A stretch of 64,000 nt of DNA from Oceanobacillus saliphilus (GCF_023522835.1 NZ_JALCZU010000014.1:21173-85172), one strand, 5' to 3'; counted from the first letter of the stretch, positions 1 through 12,604 are shown. Notes: generated from the sequence alone by a model not told the origin. A program made the numbers and translations.

Positions 1-1
1 A

Positions 2-2848
2 AAGGCGTTACTGGAAATCTATGAGCGTCTACGTCCTGGTGAGCCACCTACAGTGGATAATGCGAGAAGTTTACTGGTCTCTCGATTCTTTGACCCTAAA
101 CGTTATGACCTTGCACATGTAGGCCGTTATAAAATGAACAAAAAACTTCATATAAAAAACAGACTGTTTAATCAAGTTCTTGCTGAATCGGTAGTAGATC
201 CCGAAACTGGTGAGGTGCTTGCGGAAAAAGGCCAAAGACTTGAACGTAAGCTATTGGATAAAATCCTTCCGTACATGGAAAGAGAGGAAGATCGTTTTGG
301 AGAACGGGTAATCGAACTTCATGACGGTGTTCTGGAAGAGGAAATCACTGTTCAGTCTGTCAAAATCATGGACCCAACTGATCCTAACGGCGAACGTGAA
401 TTAACCGTTATTGGAAATGGCGGAGTGACAAAAGAAATAAAAAACATTACTCCAGCCGACATTCTGTCATCCATCAGTTATTTCTTTAACCTGCTTTACA
501 CGGTTGGAGATACAGATGATATCGATCACCTGGGTAACCGTCGTCTTCGCTCTGTTGGTGAATTACTGCAAAATCAATTCCGTATTGGTTTATCCCGTAT
601 GGAACGTGTCGTTCGTGAAAGAATGTCCATTCAGGATACATCAAGTGTTACACCACAGCAGTTGATTAACATACGTCCGGTTATTGCATCCATTAAGGAA
701 TTCTTTGGAAGTTCCCAGTTATCTCAGTTTATGGATCAAACGAATCCATTGGGAGAACTGACGCATAAACGTCGTCTATCTGCATTAGGACCTGGTGGTT
801 TGACACGTGAACGAGCTGGGTTTGAAGTCCGAGATGTTCACTACTCCCACTATGGTCGTATGTGTCCGATTGAAACACCTGAGGGACCAAACATCGGTTT
901 GATCAACTCGTTGTCAAGTTATGCAAAAGTGAACAAGTTTGGATTCATTGAGTCACCATATCGTCGGGTTGACCCGGAGACTGGTATCGTAACGAACCAA
1001 ATTGATTATTTGACAGCAGATGAACAAGATAATTACATCGTTGCACAGGCGAACGCTCCTTTAGACGATGATAATAAATTTGTGAACGAAGAAGTAATCG
1101 CACGTTTCCGGGAAGATAATATTATCGTTTCCCGCGATAAAATTGATTATATGGATGTATCACCTAAACAGGTGGTCTCCGCAGCGACAGCTTGTATTCC
1201 GTTCCTTGAAAATGATGACTCCAACCGTGCATTGATGGGTGCAAACATGCAGCGTCAGGCTGTTCCATTATTGAATCCTGAAGCTCCTATCGTAGGTACG
1301 GGTATGGAATACGTTAACGGGAAAGACTCTGGTGCGGCAGTTATTTGTAGGGCCGACGGGGTTGTGGAACGTGTAGAAGCGAAAGAGATCCTTGTGCGCC
1401 GTGTTTCCGTCGTGGACGGTAAAGAAGTGCAAGGGGACGTAGAAAGTTATAAATTGCAAAAGTACAAACGTTCCAACCAAGGAACGAGTTATAATCAGCG
1501 TCCAATCGTAAGTGAAGGTGATCGTGTAACAAAAGGCGAAGTACTTGCTGATGGACCTTCGATGGAAGATGGAGAGTTGGCACTGGGTCGTAACGTTCTC
1601 GTTGGATTTATGACGTGGGAAGGTTACAACTATGAGGATGCCATTATCATGAGTGAAAGACTTGTTAAAGATGATGTCTATACTTCGATCCATATTGAAG
1701 AATTTGAATCAGAAGCTCGCGATACAAAGCTTGGACCGGAAGAAATCACCCGCGATATTCCAAATGTTGGTGAAGATGCACTGAAAAATCTTGATGAGCA
1801 GGGAATTATCCGTATCGGTGCAGAAGTGACTGACGGTGATATTCTTGTAGGGAAAGTTACTCCTAAAGGGGTTACGGAACTATCTGCAGAGGAAAGATTA
1901 TTACATGCTATCTTCGGTGAAAAAGCGCGTGAAGTACGTGATACGTCATTACGTGTTCCACATGGTGGGGGCGGAATTGTTCTTGATGTTAAAATCTTCA
2001 ACCGTGAAGATGGAGACGAACTGCCACCAGGTGTTAACCAATTGGTGCGTGCGTACATTGTACAAAAACGTAAAATCCATGAAGGCGATAAAATGGCTGG
2101 TCGTCACGGTAATAAAGGGGTTATCTCCAAAATTTTACCGGAAGAAGACATGCCGTTCTTACCAGATGGTACACCAATCGACATCATGCTTAACCCACTA
2201 GGGGTTCCGTCACGTATGAACATCGGACAAGTGTTTGAGTTGCATCTAGGGATGGCAGCAAGACAACTAGGCATTCATGTGGCGAGTCCAGTATTTGATG
2301 GAGCAACAGAAGATGATGTTTGGGAAACACTTGATGAAGCCGGTATGCCTAGGGATGCAAAAACAATCCTTTATGATGGAAGAAGCGGAGAAGCATTTGA
2401 TAACCGTATATCTGTTGGTGTTATGTATATGATTAAACTTGCGCATATGGTTGATGATAAACTTCACGCCCGTTCAACAGGACCATATTCACTTGTTACA
2501 CAGCAACCACTTGGTGGTAAAGCACAATTCGGTGGACAGCGCTTTGGTGAAATGGAAGTTTGGGCACTTGAGGCCTATGGAGCAGCATATACACTGCAGG
2601 AAATCCTGACGGTGAAATCCGATGATACGGTTGGACGTGTGAAAACATACGAAGCAATCGTTAAAGGGGATAATGTTCCTGAACCAGGTGTTCCAGAGTC
2701 GTTCAAAGTTCTTATCAAAGAATTGCAAAGTCTTGGAATGGACGTTAAAATGCTTTCCAGTGATGAGCAGGAAATCGATATGCGTGAATTGGAAGAAGAG
2801 GAAGTTCAGGCTGCCACGAAGCTGAACATAGATGTAGAAGAAAATTAA
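2..2848 (+). CDS. rpoB: RNA polymerase beta subunit RpoB (3' part, 5' end cut by window)
   Basis: Beta subunit of RNA polymerase; with beta' it forms the catalytic core and the rifampicin pocket. The frame is open from base 2, so the first in-frame GTG at 53 is not the real start. About 948 residues are present against roughly 1190 in Bacillus RpoB, so about 245 N-terminal residues lie outside the window. The rifampicin region is visible ([20 protein letters not shown], then [10 protein letters not shown]) and carries the residues usual in sensitive strains. The switch/active-site stretch GRHGNKGV and the C-terminal [19 protein letters not shown] block are present. It is followed 109 bp later by rpoC, as in all Bacilli. 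Confidence 0.98.
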   Translation, partial: KALLEIYERLRPGEPPTVDNARSLLVSRFFDPKRYDLAHVGRYKMNKKLHIKNRLFNQVLAESVVDPETGEVLAEKGQRLERKLLDKILPYMEREEDRFGERVIELHDGVLEEEITVQSVKIMDPTDPNGERELTVIGNGGVTKEIKNITPADILSSISYFFNLLYTVGDTDDIDHLGNRRLRSVGELLQNQFRIGLSRMERVVRERMSIQDTSSVTPQQLINIRPVIASIKEFFGSSQLSQFMDQTNPLGELTHKRRLSALGPGGLTRERAGFEVRDVHYSHYGRMCPIETPEGPNIGLINSLSSYAKVNKFGFIESPYRRVDPETGIVTNQIDYLTADEQDNYIVAQANAPLDDDNKFVNEEVIARFREDNIIVSRDKIDYMDVSPKQVVSAATACIPFLENDDSNRALMGANMQRQAVPLLNPEAPIVGTGMEYVNGKDSGAAVICRADGVVERVEAKEILVRRVSVVDGKEVQGDVESYKLQKYKRSNQGTSYNQRPIVSEGDRVTKGEVLADGPSMEDGELALGRNVLVGFMTWEGYNYEDAIIMSERLVKDDVYTSIHIEEFESEARDTKLGPEEITRDIPNVGEDALKNLDEQGIIRIGAEVTDGDILVGKVTPKGVTELSAEERLLHAIFGEKAREVRDTSLRVPHGGGGIVLDVKIFNREDGDELPPGVNQLVRAYIVQKRKIHEGDKMAGRHGNKGVISKILPEEDMPFLPDGTPIDIMLNPLGVPSRMNIGQVFELHLGMAARQLGIHVASPVFDGATEDDVWETLDEAGMPRDAKTILYDGRSGEAFDNRISVGVMYMIKLAHMVDDKLHARSTGPYSLVTQQPLGGKAQFGGQRFGEMEVWALEAYGAAYTLQEILTVKSDDTVGRVKTYEAIVKGDNVPEPGVPESFKVLIKELQSLGMDVKMLSSDEQEIDMRELEEEEVQAATKLNIDVEEN

Positions 2849-2857
2849 ATAAATCAA

Positions 2858-2893
2858 TTGCAGAATCGGTTCGTTAAGCGGACCATTCTGCAA
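2858..2893 (+). other. Hairpin between rpoB and rpoC
   Basis: The arms TTGCAGAAT and ATTCTGCAA are perfect 9-bp complements, extended inside by GGT/ACC. No T-run follows, so an intrinsic terminator is unlikely. A role in mRNA processing or in setting the beta/beta' ratio is possible but is inference. Confidence 0.5.
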
Positions 2894-2957
2894 CTAGCAT
2901 ATAATTTTTACATGGATCCAGTGGTAAAATCGCACATTATAAAGGGAGGATTGCCCC

Positions 2958-5900
2958 TTGTTGGATGTAAATAATTTTGAGTATATGAAAATCGGGCTTG
3001 CTTCACCGGAAAAGATTCGTTCTTGGTCATATGGTGAGGTTAAAAAGCCGGAAACAATTAACTATCGTACATTGAAACCGGAAAAAGACGGTTTGTTCTG
3101 TGAAAGAATTTTTGGACCGCAAAAAGACTGGGAATGTCATTGTGGGAAATACAAACGTGTACGTTACAAAGGTGTCGTTTGTGATCGTTGTGGAGTGGAA
3201 GTAACAAAAGCGAAAGTCCGCCGGGAAAGAATGGGACACATCGAACTTGCTGCTCCAGTATCACATATTTGGTACTTTAAGGGCATTCCTAGCCGTATGG
3301 GACTTGTACTTGACATGTCACCGCGTGCATTGGAAGAAGTTATCTATTTTGCTGCTTACATCGTAACGGACCCGGGGAATACACCTTTAGAGAAAAAACA
3401 GCTGTTGTCCGAAAAGGAATTTCGTACCTATTATGATAAGTACGGTAATACGTTTAAAGCGCAAATGGGTGCTGAAGCTATCCGTAAGCTTCTTCAGGAT
3501 ATCGACCTTGATAAAGAGGTTGATGCACTGAGAGAAGAGTTGAAAAGTGCTCAAGGACAACGAAGAACAAGAGCAATCAAACGTTTGGAAGTAATGGAAG
3601 CTTTCCGTCATTCAGGTAATGATACAAGCTGGATGGTGTTGGATGTTCTTCCTGTTATACCACCGGAAATCCGTCCAATGGTACAGCTTGATGGAGGAAG
3701 ATTTGCCACTTCTGATTTAAATGATTTATACCGTAGAGTAATCAACCGTAATAACCGTCTAAAAAGATTATTGGATCTAGGTGCACCAAGCATCATCGTT
3801 CAAAATGAAAAACGTATGCTTCAGGAAGCGGTTGACGCATTAATCGATAATGGCCGCCGTGGTCGTCCGGTAACAGGACCAGGTAATAGACCATTAAAAT
3901 CATTGTCGCATATGCTAAAAGGGAAGCAAGGTCGTTTCCGTCAAAACTTGCTTGGAAAACGTGTGGATTATTCTGGGCGTTCCGTAATTGTTGTAGGTCC
4001 CAACCTTAAAATGTATCAATGTGGACTCCCAAGAGAGATGGCTCTGGAGCTCTTCAAACCATTTATCATGAAAGAACTTGTGGCCAGAGGGCTTGCTCAT
4101 AACATTAAATCTGCAAAGCGCAAAATTGAACGTGTACATCCAGATGTCTGGGATGTGCTTGAAGATGTAATCAAAGAGCATCCGGTCTTACTTAACCGTG
4201 CACCTACATTGCACAGATTGGGTATTCAGGCATTTGAACCGACGTTGGTTGACGGTCGTGCAATTCGTTTGCATCCATTAGTATGTACAGCATACAACGC
4301 CGACTTCGATGGTGACCAAATGGCTGTTCACGTTCCACTTGGAGCAGAAGCACAGGCTGAAGCTAGAATCCTAATGCTTGCCGCACAAAACATTTTGAAT
4401 CCAAAAGATGGTAAACCAGTTGTTACACCATCACAGGATATGGTATTGGGTAACTATTATCTGACACTGGAACGTGAGAAAGCAGTTGGTGAAGGAAGTA
4501 TCTTCAAAGATGCCAATGAGGCTATGACTGCCTATCAAAACGGCTATGCACACCTGCATACGAGAGTAGCAGTGCAAGCTTCCAGTCTAAATAATAAGAC
4601 GTTTACCGAAAAGCAAAATTCACAATTGCTACTTACAACTGTAGGTAAGTTAATATTTAACGAAATATTACCTGATTCCTTCCCTTATATTAACGAACCG
4701 ACCAAAGTGAATCTGGAAGAAAAAACGCCAGAAGTCTATTTTGTAGAACGCGGAACGGATATTAGAGAAGAAATCAAAAATCGCGAATTGGTAAAACCGT
4801 TCAAAAAAGGTTTTCTAGGTGATATTATTGCTGCAGTATTCAAACAATTTAAGATTACAGAAACATCCAGAATGCTTGACCGCATGAAAGACTTGGGATT
4901 CAGCTATTCAACTAAAGCGGGTATGACCGTTGGTATCTCAGATATCGTAGTATTGGCTGAAAAACAAGGAATTCTTGATGAAGCGCAATCCAAGGTGGAT
5001 AACGTACTCAAACAGTTCCGTCGTGGTTTAATCACGGAAGAGGAGCGTTATGAGAGGGTTATATCCATTTGGACACAGGCAAAAGATGTTATTCAAAATA
5101 AATTGATGGATTCCTTAAGCAACCGCAACCCTATCTTCATGATGAGTGATTCGGGTGCAAGGGGTAATGCGTCCAACTTTACGCAGCTTGCTGGTATGCG
5201 TGGACTAATGGCCGATCCGTCTGGTAAGATCATTGAGATTCCAATTAAATCAAGTTTCCGTGAAGGTTTAACGGTATTGGAATACTTTATTTCCACTCAC
5301 GGAGCGCGTAAAGGTCTTGCCGATACAGCTCTGAAAACAGCGGATTCGGGTTACCTGACAAGGCGTCTAGTAGATGTTGCACAGGATGTCATTATTCGCG
5401 AGGAAGATTGCGGTACCGATCGAGGGCTGCCAGTATCTGCATTGGTGGATGGCTCTGAAGTTATCGAGCCTTTATTCGACCGATTAATCGGAAGAACTGC
5501 TTTCATTACTGCGAAACATCCTGAAACAGGAAAAGTTATTGTATCGAAAAATGAATTGATTTCCGAAGATCAAGCGAAAGAAATTATTGAAGCTGGTATT
5601 GAAGAGGTAACCATTCGTACTGCATTTACATGTAATACGAAACACGGGGTTTGCCAGAAATGTTATGGTCGCAACCTGGCAACGGGAGCCGATGTTGAAG
5701 TTGGAGAAGCTGTTGGTATTATCGCAGCCCAATCAATCGGTGAACCTGGTACACAGTTGACAATGCGTACATTCCATACTGGTGGGGTTGCCGGAGATGA
5801 TATTACACAAGGTTTACCGCGTATCCAAGAATTATTTGAAGCGCGTAATCCAAAAGGTCAGGCAGTTATTACTGAAATTGCCGGTTCCGTTCTGGAAGTT

Positions 5901-6560
5901 AAAGAAGTTAAAGATAAACAGGAAATTGTTATACAAGGTGAAGTGGAACAACGCAATTATGCAGTTCCATATAATGCCCGTATAAAAGTTTCCATCGGTG
6001 AAGAAGTAGTAGCGGGTCAGGAGCTCACAGAGGGTTCTGTTGATCCAAAAGAACTCTTGCGTATTAAAGGTGTTGAAGGCGTCCAGGATTACCTGCTTCG
6101 TGAAGTTCAACGCGTATACCGTATGCAAGGGGTAGAAATTGGTGATAAGCACGTAGAAGTAATGGTTCGACAAATGCTTCGTAAAGTTAGGGTTGTTTCG
6201 GCAGGGAACACGGAAGTACTACCAGGTTCATTACTTGAGCTGCACCAATTTAAAGATGCAAACCATTCCGTGCTTAACAGTGGTGGAGAGCCTGCAACAG
6301 GACGTCCAGTACTCTTGGGTATTACAAAGGCTTCCCTAGAAACAGATTCATTCCTTTCCGCAGCGTCGTTCCAGGAAACAACGCGTGTTCTTACCGATGC
6401 GGCAATCAAAGGAAAACGAGACGAACTGCTTGGACTTAAAGAAAATGTTATCATTGGAAAACTAGTTCCGGCAGGTACCGGTATGCCACAATATCGAAAC
6501 ATTAAAGTTGGCATGGACAAACCGGAAACAGTGGAAGAAGAAATAGAGACAGTACAATAA
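2958..6560 (+). CDS. rpoC: RNA polymerase beta' subunit RpoC
   Basis: Catalytic beta' subunit, 1200 aa, the usual Bacillus length (about 1199). The start is TTG at 2958, seven bases after the strong Shine-Dalgarno AAAGGGAGGA, and the N-terminus [20 protein letters not shown] matches the Bacillus protein from memory. The zinc-binding cysteines [20 protein letters not shown] are near residue 60. The Mg-binding NADFDGDQ loop is near residue 450. The second zinc site ([15 protein letters not shown]) and the bridge-helix/trigger-loop region are also present. It is co-transcribed with rpoB. Confidence 0.98.
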   Translation: MLDVNNFEYMKIGLASPEKIRSWSYGEVKKPETINYRTLKPEKDGLFCERIFGPQKDWECHCGKYKRVRYKGVVCDRCGVEVTKAKVRRERMGHIELAAPVSHIWYFKGIPSRMGLVLDMSPRALEEVIYFAAYIVTDPGNTPLEKKQLLSEKEFRTYYDKYGNTFKAQMGAEAIRKLLQDIDLDKEVDALREELKSAQGQRRTRAIKRLEVMEAFRHSGNDTSWMVLDVLPVIPPEIRPMVQLDGGRFATSDLNDLYRRVINRNNRLKRLLDLGAPSIIVQNEKRMLQEAVDALIDNGRRGRPVTGPGNRPLKSLSHMLKGKQGRFRQNLLGKRVDYSGRSVIVVGPNLKMYQCGLPREMALELFKPFIMKELVARGLAHNIKSAKRKIERVHPDVWDVLEDVIKEHPVLLNRAPTLHRLGIQAFEPTLVDGRAIRLHPLVCTAYNADFDGDQMAVHVPLGAEAQAEARILMLAAQNILNPKDGKPVVTPSQDMVLGNYYLTLEREKAVGEGSIFKDANEAMTAYQNGYAHLHTRVAVQASSLNNKTFTEKQNSQLLLTTVGKLIFNEILPDSFPYINEPTKVNLEEKTPEVYFVERGTDIREEIKNRELVKPFKKGFLGDIIAAVFKQFKITETSRMLDRMKDLGFSYSTKAGMTVGISDIVVLAEKQGILDEAQSKVDNVLKQFRRGLITEEERYERVISIWTQAKDVIQNKLMDSLSNRNPIFMMSDSGARGNASNFTQLAGMRGLMADPSGKIIEIPIKSSFREGLTVLEYFISTHGARKGLADTALKTADSGYLTRRLVDVAQDVIIREEDCGTDRGLPVSALVDGSEVIEPLFDRLIGRTAFITAKHPETGKVIVSKNELISEDQAKEIIEAGIEEVTIRTAFTCNTKHGVCQKCYGRNLATGADVEVGEAVGIIAAQSIGEPGTQLTMRTFHTGGVAGDDITQGLPRIQELFEARNPKGQAVITEIAGSVLEVKEVKDKQEIVIQGEVEQRNYAVPYNARIKVSIGEEVVAGQELTEGSVDPKELLRIKGVEGVQDYLLREVQRVYRMQGVEIGDKHVEVMVRQMLRKVRVVSAGNTEVLPGSLLELHQFKDANHSVLNSGGEPATGRPVLLGITKASLETDSFLSAASFQETTRVLTDAAIKGKRDELLGLKENVIIGKLVPAGTGMPQYRNIKVGMDKPETVEEEIETVQ

Positions 6561-6579
6561 CAACAATCCCTATGCAAGG

Positions 6580-6607
6580 CGCAGGCGGCATGTAAATGTT
6601 GCCTGCG
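6580..6607 (+). other. GC-rich hairpin after rpoC
   Basis: CGCAGGCGGCAT and ATGTTGCCTGCG pair over 12 positions with two G-U pairs and a GTAA loop. The bases after it lack a clean T-run, so termination of the rpoBC transcript here is possible but weakly supported. Confidence 0.45.
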
Positions 6608-6654
6608 TTAGGCGGGATTTAGGATATTGTAAAAAAAGTTTAACAAGAAAAAAG

Positions 6655-6732
6655 TCGGAAGCACTAAAAAAATAGTCTAATATATATTGACATAAAAAAT
6701 ATAGAATGGTACTATATTCAAGGTGCTTCCGA
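6655..6732. repeat. 10-bp inverted repeat bracketing the str-operon promoter
   Basis: TCGGAAGCAC at 6655-6664 and its exact complement GTGCTTCCGA at 6723-6732 flank the promoter upstream of the L7Ae-like gene, 58 bp apart. In RNA the right arm could only pair with transcripts coming through from rpoC. It could be a read-through hairpin or the ends of a small inserted element. Confidence 0.5.
6687..6715 (+). promoter_or_regulatory. Sigma-A promoter of the str operon
   Basis: A consensus -35 TTGACA (6687-6692), a 17-bp spacer and -10 TACTAT (6710-6715) lie 46 bp before the start codon of the L7Ae-like gene. It probably drives that gene and the downstream rpsL-rpsG-fusA-tuf genes. Confidence 0.75.
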
Positions 6733-6761
6733 TTATACTTGTTACTTTGGAGGATACTCGG

Positions 6762-7013
6762 ATGTCTTATGAAAAAGTGACAAAAGCAAGGTCGCGTATA
6801 ATCATTGGGACAAAGCAGACACTTAAAGCTATGAGAAATAGCGAAATAAGTGAAGTCGTTATTGCCGATGATGCTGACAGGCAAATAACACAAAAAGTAG
6901 TCAGTTTGGCAATTGAACTAGGTATACCTTGCCAGCATGTGGATTCTATGAAAAAACTCGGTGCCGCTTGCGGTATAAAGGTTGGCGCAACTACAGCTGC
7001 GCTCAGGAAATAA
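6762..7013 (+). CDS. rplGB: L7Ae-family ribosomal protein-like RNA-binding protein (YbxF/RplGB)
   Basis: Small K-turn RNA-binding protein of the L7Ae/L30e/S12e fold; the Bacillus homologue YbxF binds kink-turn RNA. I place the start at ATG 6762 (MSYEKVTKARSRIIIGTKQT, 83 aa) because TTTGGAGG precedes it at proper spacing and the family is about 82 aa. A longer frame from 6723 would begin inside the promoter region. The C-terminal MKKLGAACGIKVGATTAALR is the typical end. Position between rpoC and rpsL is conserved in Bacilli. The ribosomal role is uncertain. Confidence 0.93.
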   Translation: MSYEKVTKARSRIIIGTKQTLKAMRNSEISEVVIADDADRQITQKVVSLAIELGIPCQHVDSMKKLGAACGIKVGATTAALRK

Positions 7014-7158
7014 ACGTTTTGACGTCGTTAATGATTGTCGAAGCATTATTTTTTACCAAAAGATGAACCACCTGGATGTGTGGGTTTACAATCGGTGTTC
7101 AGAAAATCTGATTGCTGTTTTAAATTAAAGATATAAACCAAGAAGGGAGGACATAAAA

Positions 7159-7578
7159 ATGCCTACAATTAATCAGTTAGTACGCAAAGGACGCGTAAGC
7201 AAAACAAGAAAGTCTGATTCTCCAGCACTTAACAAAGGTTACAACAGTTTCAAAAAGAGACTTACTGACCAAAGTTCTCCACAAAAACGTGGTGTATGTA
7301 CTCGTGTTGGTACATTGACTCCAAAAAAACCGAACTCTGCACTTCGTAAATATGCACGTGTTCGCTTGTCAAACAACATGGAAGTAACTGCATACATTCC
7401 AGGTATCGGACACAACCTGCAAGAACACAGTGTTGTACTTATCCGTGGTGGTCGTGTAAAAGATTTACCAGGGGTACGTTACCACATCGTTCGTGGTGCG
7501 CTTGATACTGCTGGAGTAGACGGACGTATGCAAGGCCGTTCTAAATACGGAACTAAAAAACCAAAAGAAAAAAAATAA
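7159..7578 (+). CDS. rpsL: 30S ribosomal protein S12
   Basis: S12, 139 aa, sits at the decoding centre of the small subunit. The start ATG follows AAGGGAGGA. The decoding loops [11 protein letters not shown] and [10 protein letters not shown] are present; the lysines at these loops, where streptomycin-resistance mutations occur, are wild type. It is second in the str operon, 145 bp after the L7Ae-like gene, with a small possible hairpin (AACCAC/GTGGGTT around 7065-7090) in that gap. Confidence 0.98.
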   Translation: MPTINQLVRKGRVSKTRKSDSPALNKGYNSFKKRLTDQSSPQKRGVCTRVGTLTPKKPNSALRKYARVRLSNNMEVTAYIPGIGHNLQEHSVVLIRGGRVKDLPGVRYHIVRGALDTAGVDGRMQGRSKYGTKKPKEKK

Positions 7579-7619
7579 CACACTAAAAATAATATAGAAT
7601 AGGAAAGGAGGATACTAAT

Positions 7620-8090
7620 ATGCCTCGTAAAGGACCAGTACCAAAACGTGATGTATTGCCAGATCCGCTTTATAATTCAAAATTAGTAACTCGTTTAATC
7701 AATCAAATTATGATTGATGGTAAACGTGGGAAAGCACAGAAAATCCTTTATAATGCGTTTGGACTTGTTGCTGAAAGAAGTGGACAGAACGCAATGGAAG
7801 TTTTTGAGCAAGCTATGAAAAACGTAATGCCTGTACTTGAAGTTCGTGCCCGCCGTGTAGGTGGATCAAACTACCAAGTGCCAGTTGAGGTTCGCCCTGA
7901 ACGTCGTCAGGCATTAGGATTGCGTTATATCGTTAACTATTCACGTCTTCGTGGAGAAAAAACGATGGAAGAACGCCTTGCTAATGAAATTCTTGATGCT
8001 TCTAACAACACAGGAGCTGCTGTTAAGAAACGTGAAGATATGCATAAAATGGCAGAAGCGAACAAAGCATTCGCTCACTACCGCTGGTAA
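7620..8090 (+). CDS. rpsG: 30S ribosomal protein S7
   Basis: S7, 156 aa, nucleates assembly of the 30S head by binding the 3' domain of 16S rRNA. It opens [20 protein letters not shown] and ends [14 protein letters not shown], the full Bacillus length. The start ATG is preceded by AAAGGAGGA. It follows rpsL by 41 bp. The gap to fusA is lengthened to 129 bp by a repeat element. Confidence 0.98.
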   Translation: MPRKGPVPKRDVLPDPLYNSKLVTRLINQIMIDGKRGKAQKILYNAFGLVAERSGQNAMEVFEQAMKNVMPVLEVRARRVGGSNYQVPVEVRPERRQALGLRYIVNYSRLRGEKTMEERLANEILDASNNTGAAVKKREDMHKMAEANKAFAHYRW

Positions 8091-8091
8091 T

Positions 8092-8180
8092 ATTAGAAAA
8101 CTTGGCGAAAGGCTAAGCTTTTGGGCGAATGCCTTAGTTACACTTATGCGGTAAGAAAGTTTTTTACTTTTTTACCTGCC
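8092..8180 (-). repeat. Dispersed palindromic repeat, copy inside the rpsG-fusA gap
   Basis: About 89 bp that aligns end to end with copies at 31621-31710, 11667-11750 and 57530-57617. On the minus strand it starts GGCAGGTAAAAAAGTA and ends CCAAGTTTTCTAAT; these blocks and the central ATAAGTGTAACTAAGG are shared. Lying within the str operon it must be transcribed, and its two hairpin modules may fold in the mRNA. No ORF. Confidence 0.7.
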
Positions 8181-8219
8181 AAATCTAACCAAAGCTTTTA
8201 AGAGGAAGGAGAAGAATAC

Positions 8220-10298
8220 ATGGCTAGAAAGTTCTCCTTGGAAAAGACGCGTAATATTGGTATTATGGCGCATATCGATGCAGGTAAGACCACTACTACT
8301 GAGCGTATTCTTTTCTATACAGGACGTATTCATAAGATTGGTGAAACACATGAAGGTGCCTCACAAATGGACTGGATGGAACAGGAGCAGGAGCGTGGAA
8401 TTACAATTACTTCCGCTGCAACAACTGCTGCTTGGAAAGAACACCGCATTAACATCATCGATACACCGGGACACGTAGACTTCACTGTTGAAGTTGAACG
8501 TTCATTGCGTGTGCTTGATGGTGCTGTAACAGTACTTGATGCACAATCAGGTGTAGAGCCGCAAACAGAAACAGTTTGGCGTCAAGCTACAACTTATGGT
8601 GTACCGCGTATTGTATTCATTAACAAAATGGATAAAACGGGTGCAGATTTCATTTATTCAACTGGTACGTTGAAAGACCGTCTCGGTGCGAATGCACATC
8701 CTGTTCAATTGCCAATCGGCGCAGAAGATGAATTTAATGGGATTATTGACTTGATCAAAATGGAAGCTCATTTCTATTTGGATGATCTTGGAACTCGTGA
8801 TGAAGCGCGTGAAATTCCTGCTGAATTAAAAGAGCAGGCTGAAGAGCTGCGTGCAAGCCTGATTGAAGCAGTTGCTGAAAGTGACGAAGAATTGATGATG
8901 AAGTATCTTGAAGGGGAAGAAATTTCCAACGAAGAACTGAAACAAGCAATTCGTAACGCTACTTTAAATGTAGATTTCTATCCTGTATTTTGTGGGTCTG
9001 CATTTAAGAACAAAGGTGTTCAATTAATGTTGGATGGTGTTCTTGACTATCTTCCAGCACCAACGGATGTACCGCCAATCGAAGGTATCGTTCCTGGAAC
9101 AGAAGAAAAAGTTACCCGTGCATCATCTGATGACGCACCATTCTCTGCACTGGCATTTAAAGTTATGACAGATCCATACGTAGGAAGATTGACTTTCTTC
9201 CGTGTTTACTCTGGAACTTTAGAATCTGGATCCTATGTTAGAAACTCTGTTAAGGATAAGCGTGAGCGTGTAGGACGTATCCTGCAAATGCATGCAAACT
9301 CCCGTGAAGAGATTTCAATAGCGTATTCTGGAGAAATCGCTGCTGCTGTTGGTCTAAAAGATACAACTACTGGTGATACACTATGTGATGAAAAAAATCT
9401 TGTTATTTTAGAATCCATGGAATTCCCAGAGCCAGTTATCTCTGTTGCTATTGAACCTAAAACAAAAGCTGACCAAGATAAAATGGGTACTGCATTAGCT
9501 AAATTAGCTGAAGAGGATCCTACTTTTAGAACGGAAACAAACCAAGAGACTGGTCAAACAATTATCTCTGGTATGGGTGAACTTCACCTTGACATCATTG
9601 TTGACCGTATGAGACGTGAATTTAAAGTTGAAGCTAACGTAGGCGCACCACAGGTTTCCTATCGTGAAACATTCCGTGCATCTGCTGAAGTGGAAGGTAA
9701 ATTCGTACGTCAGTCCGGTGGACGTGGACAGTTCGGTCACGTTTGGATCAAATTTGAGCCAAATGAAGAGGGCGCTGGATTTGTATTTGAAAACAAAATC
9801 GTCGGTGGGGTTGTTCCGCGTGAATATATCCCTGCTGTTGAGCAAGGTGTTCGCGAATCATTGGAAAACGGCGTATTAGCTGGTTATCCATTGATCGATA
9901 TTAAAGCTTCCTTATATGATGGTAGCTATCATGATGTTGACTCGAATGAAATGGCATTTAAAATAGCTGCATCAATGGCATTGAAAGCAGCCAAAAATAA
10001 ATGTAATCCAGTACTTCTTGAACCAATGATGAGAGTTGAAATCGTTATTCCTGAAGAATACATGGGAGACATCATGGGTGACGTCACTTCCCGTCGTGGA
10101 CGGATCGAAGGTATGGAAACTCGCGGTAATGCGCAACTTGTTAAAGGGTTTGTGCCACTTGCAGAAATGTTTGGTTATGCAACTGCATTACGTTCAAACA
10201 CGCAAGGCCGTGGAACATATACAATGACGTTTGACCATTATGAAGAAACACCGAAGAGTATCACAGAAGAAATTATAAAGAAAAATTCTGGTGATTAA
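8220..10298 (+). CDS. fusA: Elongation factor G
   Basis: Translational GTPase for translocation and, with RRF, ribosome recycling; 692 aa, full length. G1 motif [12 protein letters not shown] near residue 18, switch-[10 protein letters not shown] near 82 and G4 NKMDK near 137 are intact, followed by domains II-V ending near [10 protein letters not shown]. The ATG follows AGGAAGGAG. Fusidic-acid target; no attempt was made to read resistance positions. Confidence 0.98.
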   Translation: MARKFSLEKTRNIGIMAHIDAGKTTTTERILFYTGRIHKIGETHEGASQMDWMEQEQERGITITSAATTAAWKEHRINIIDTPGHVDFTVEVERSLRVLDGAVTVLDAQSGVEPQTETVWRQATTYGVPRIVFINKMDKTGADFIYSTGTLKDRLGANAHPVQLPIGAEDEFNGIIDLIKMEAHFYLDDLGTRDEAREIPAELKEQAEELRASLIEAVAESDEELMMKYLEGEEISNEELKQAIRNATLNVDFYPVFCGSAFKNKGVQLMLDGVLDYLPAPTDVPPIEGIVPGTEEKVTRASSDDAPFSALAFKVMTDPYVGRLTFFRVYSGTLESGSYVRNSVKDKRERVGRILQMHANSREEISIAYSGEIAAAVGLKDTTTGDTLCDEKNLVILESMEFPEPVISVAIEPKTKADQDKMGTALAKLAEEDPTFRTETNQETGQTIISGMGELHLDIIVDRMRREFKVEANVGAPQVSYRETFRASAEVEGKFVRQSGGRGQFGHVWIKFEPNEEGAGFVFENKIVGGVVPREYIPAVEQGVRESLENGVLAGYPLIDIKASLYDGSYHDVDSNEMAFKIAASMALKAAKNKCNPVLLEPMMRVEIVIPEEYMGDIMGDVTSRRGRIEGMETRGNAQLVKGFVPLAEMFGYATALRSNTQGRGTYTMTFDHYEETPKSITEEIIKKNSGD

Positions 10299-10423
10299 TT
10301 GATTTTTTCTTTAAACTAACGTATAACATTTAGTAAAGGCTATGGAAATAACCTGCATGCATTATTTCGTAGCGGTAAATAAAATAATAAAAAATTGTTA
10401 TTTATTTAAAGGAGGAACTATAA

Positions 10424-11614
10424 ATGGGTAAAGAAAAGTTTGATCGCTCAAAAAGTCACGTCAACGTTGGTACAATCGGACACGTTGACCATGGTAAAAC
10501 GACATTAACTGCTGCTATTACAACTGTTATGGCTAAAAGAAACGGTAATGGTACTGCAATGGGGTATGACCAAATTGATGGTGCTCCAGAAGAAAAAGAA
10601 CGTGGAATTACGATTTCAACTTCACACGTAGAATATGAAACTGAAACTCGTCACTATGCACACGTTGACTGCCCGGGTCACGCTGACTACGTTAAAAATA
10701 TGATCACTGGTGCTGCTCAGATGGATGGAGCTATTCTTGTAGTATCTGCTGCTGATGGCCCAATGCCACAAACTCGTGAGCATATCTTACTTTCACGTAA
10801 CGTTGGGGTTCCTACAATCGTAGTATTCCTTAACAAAACAGATATGGTAGATGACGAAGAGCTACTTGAATTAGTAGAAATGGAAGTTCGTGATTTATTA
10901 ACTGAATATGACTTCCCTGGTGATGATGTACCAGTAGTTAAAGGTTCTGCTCTTAAAGCTCTTGAAGGCGATGCAGAATACGAAGAAAGAATCGTTGAAT
11001 TAATGGCTGCAGTTGATGAATACGTTCCAACTCCAGAGCGTGACACTGATAAACCATTCATGATGCCTGTTGAGGATGTATTCTCAATCACTGGTCGTGG
11101 AACAGTTGCAACTGGTCGTGTTGAGCGTGGTCAAGTTAAAGTTGGGGATGAAGTTGAGATCATTGGACTTAACGAAGCTCCAGGTAAAACTACTGTAACT
11201 GGTGTTGAAATGTTCCGTAAGCTTCTTGATTATGCTGAAGCTGGTGATAACATTGGTGCACTACTTCGTGGTGTTGCACGTGAAGATATCAACCGTGGTC
11301 AAGTACTTGCTAAACCAGGTACAATCACTCCACATACAAACTTTAAATCTGAAGTTTATGTATTATCAAAAGAAGAGGGTGGACGTCATACACCATTCTT
11401 CTCAAACTATCGTCCACAGTTCTACTTCCGTACAACGGATGTAACTGGAGTTATCCAACTTCCAGAAGGCGTTGAAATGGTAATGCCTGGTGATAACATT
11501 GAAATGACAATTGAACTTATCTCACCAATTGCTATTGAAGACGGTACTCGTTTTTCAATCCGTGAAGGTGGACGTACAGTAGGTTCAGGTGTTGTATCAT
11601 CTATCCAAAAATAA
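10424..11614 (+). CDS. tuf: Elongation factor Tu
   Basis: Delivers aminoacyl-tRNA to the ribosome; 396 aa, full length. [18 protein letters not shown] and the G4 motif are present. The G4 reads NKTD where NKCD is commoner, a known natural variant. AAAGGAGGAA precedes the ATG. It is the last gene of the str operon, closed by the strong terminator immediately downstream. Its codon use is strongly biased toward a few codons, as expected for a very highly expressed gene. Confidence 0.98.
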   Translation: MGKEKFDRSKSHVNVGTIGHVDHGKTTLTAAITTVMAKRNGNGTAMGYDQIDGAPEEKERGITISTSHVEYETETRHYAHVDCPGHADYVKNMITGAAQMDGAILVVSAADGPMPQTREHILLSRNVGVPTIVVFLNKTDMVDDEELLELVEMEVRDLLTEYDFPGDDVPVVKGSALKALEGDAEYEERIVELMAAVDEYVPTPERDTDKPFMMPVEDVFSITGRGTVATGRVERGQVKVGDEVEIIGLNEAPGKTTVTGVEMFRKLLDYAEAGDNIGALLRGVAREDINRGQVLAKPGTITPHTNFKSEVYVLSKEEGGRHTPFFSNYRPQFYFRTTDVTGVIQLPEGVEMVMPGDNIEMTIELISPIAIEDGTRFSIREGGRTVGSGVVSSIQK

Positions 11615-11626
11615 TTCATTTTATAT

Positions 11627-11667
11627 AAAGCAGACAGCGTGACGACGCTGTCTGCTTTATTTTTTTG
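11627..11667 (+). terminator. Intrinsic terminator of the str operon
   Basis: A perfect 14-bp stem (AAAGCAGACAGCGT/ACGCTGTCTGCTTT) with a GACG tetraloop is followed by ATTTTTTT. This is a textbook rho-independent terminator 12 bases after the tuf stop. Confidence 0.95.
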
Positions 11668-11750
11668 GCAGATAGTATAAAACTTTCCTATCTGCATAAG
11701 TGCAACTAAGGATGTCACCGAAAGGCTTGGTGACAACCAAGTTTTCTAAT
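11667..11750 (+). repeat. Dispersed palindromic repeat, copy after tuf
   Basis: It starts GGCAGATAGTATAAAACTTT and ends CCAAGTTTTCTAAT. It aligns with the reverse complement of 31621-31710 over its whole length. It has two hairpin modules: an AT-rich left one (CAGATAG/CTATCTG) and a right one (TGTCACC/GGTGACA). Confidence 0.75.
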
Positions 11751-12041
11751 GGAAATTAATATCGATAAAAACTCCGCAAATAGATGCAACAGTCTAGGAT
11801 CACTCTGGATTTGTAAAACTGATGTTATACGGTAGGGTTCTTAATCAGCTGTTAAGAAATTGAAATGCGATCCAAAAGCGCTTCTATGTCTATCAAGGTT
11901 TATTTTGAAGTTCATTAGGAGAGAGTAGTTATTATATAGACCTAGCCCTACAATTCGTCGTACAATCTGCTCCATCATAATGTACTAATCTCTTTCCATA
12001 TAAAACTCCTAAAAAAACTCCTAAAAAAATTCTTAAAAAGC
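11751..12041. other. Non-coding stretch upstream of the S10 operon promoters
   Basis: No credible gene. The last 40 bases hold three 12-bp-spaced units of the type ACTCCTAAAAAA (about 12004-12040), giving phased A-tracts directly upstream of a -35 box. They could act as an UP element for the S10 promoter. The remainder shows nothing I can name. Confidence 0.5.
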
Positions 12042-12070
12042 TTGCAATCAATGTAGAAACTATGTATAAT
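12042..12070 (+). promoter_or_regulatory. Sigma-A promoter 1 of the S10 operon
   Basis: TTGCAA (12042-12047), 17-bp spacer, TATAAT (12065-12070), preceded by phased A-tracts. This is very likely a strong promoter for the ribosomal protein cluster. Confidence 0.75.
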
Positions 12071-12102
12071 ACAGAAATGCGTGAACTTCTATTAAAAAAT
12101 AG

Positions 12103-12573
<471 letters not shown>

Positions 12574-12604
12574 AATATGTTTTTAAATATAGGAGGTGTA
12601 ACGG

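Noticed and set aside
1268-2058. Long minus-strand ORFs inside rpoB
   Set aside because: They are antisense shadows of a highly conserved coding sequence; no ribosome binding site and low-complexity translations.
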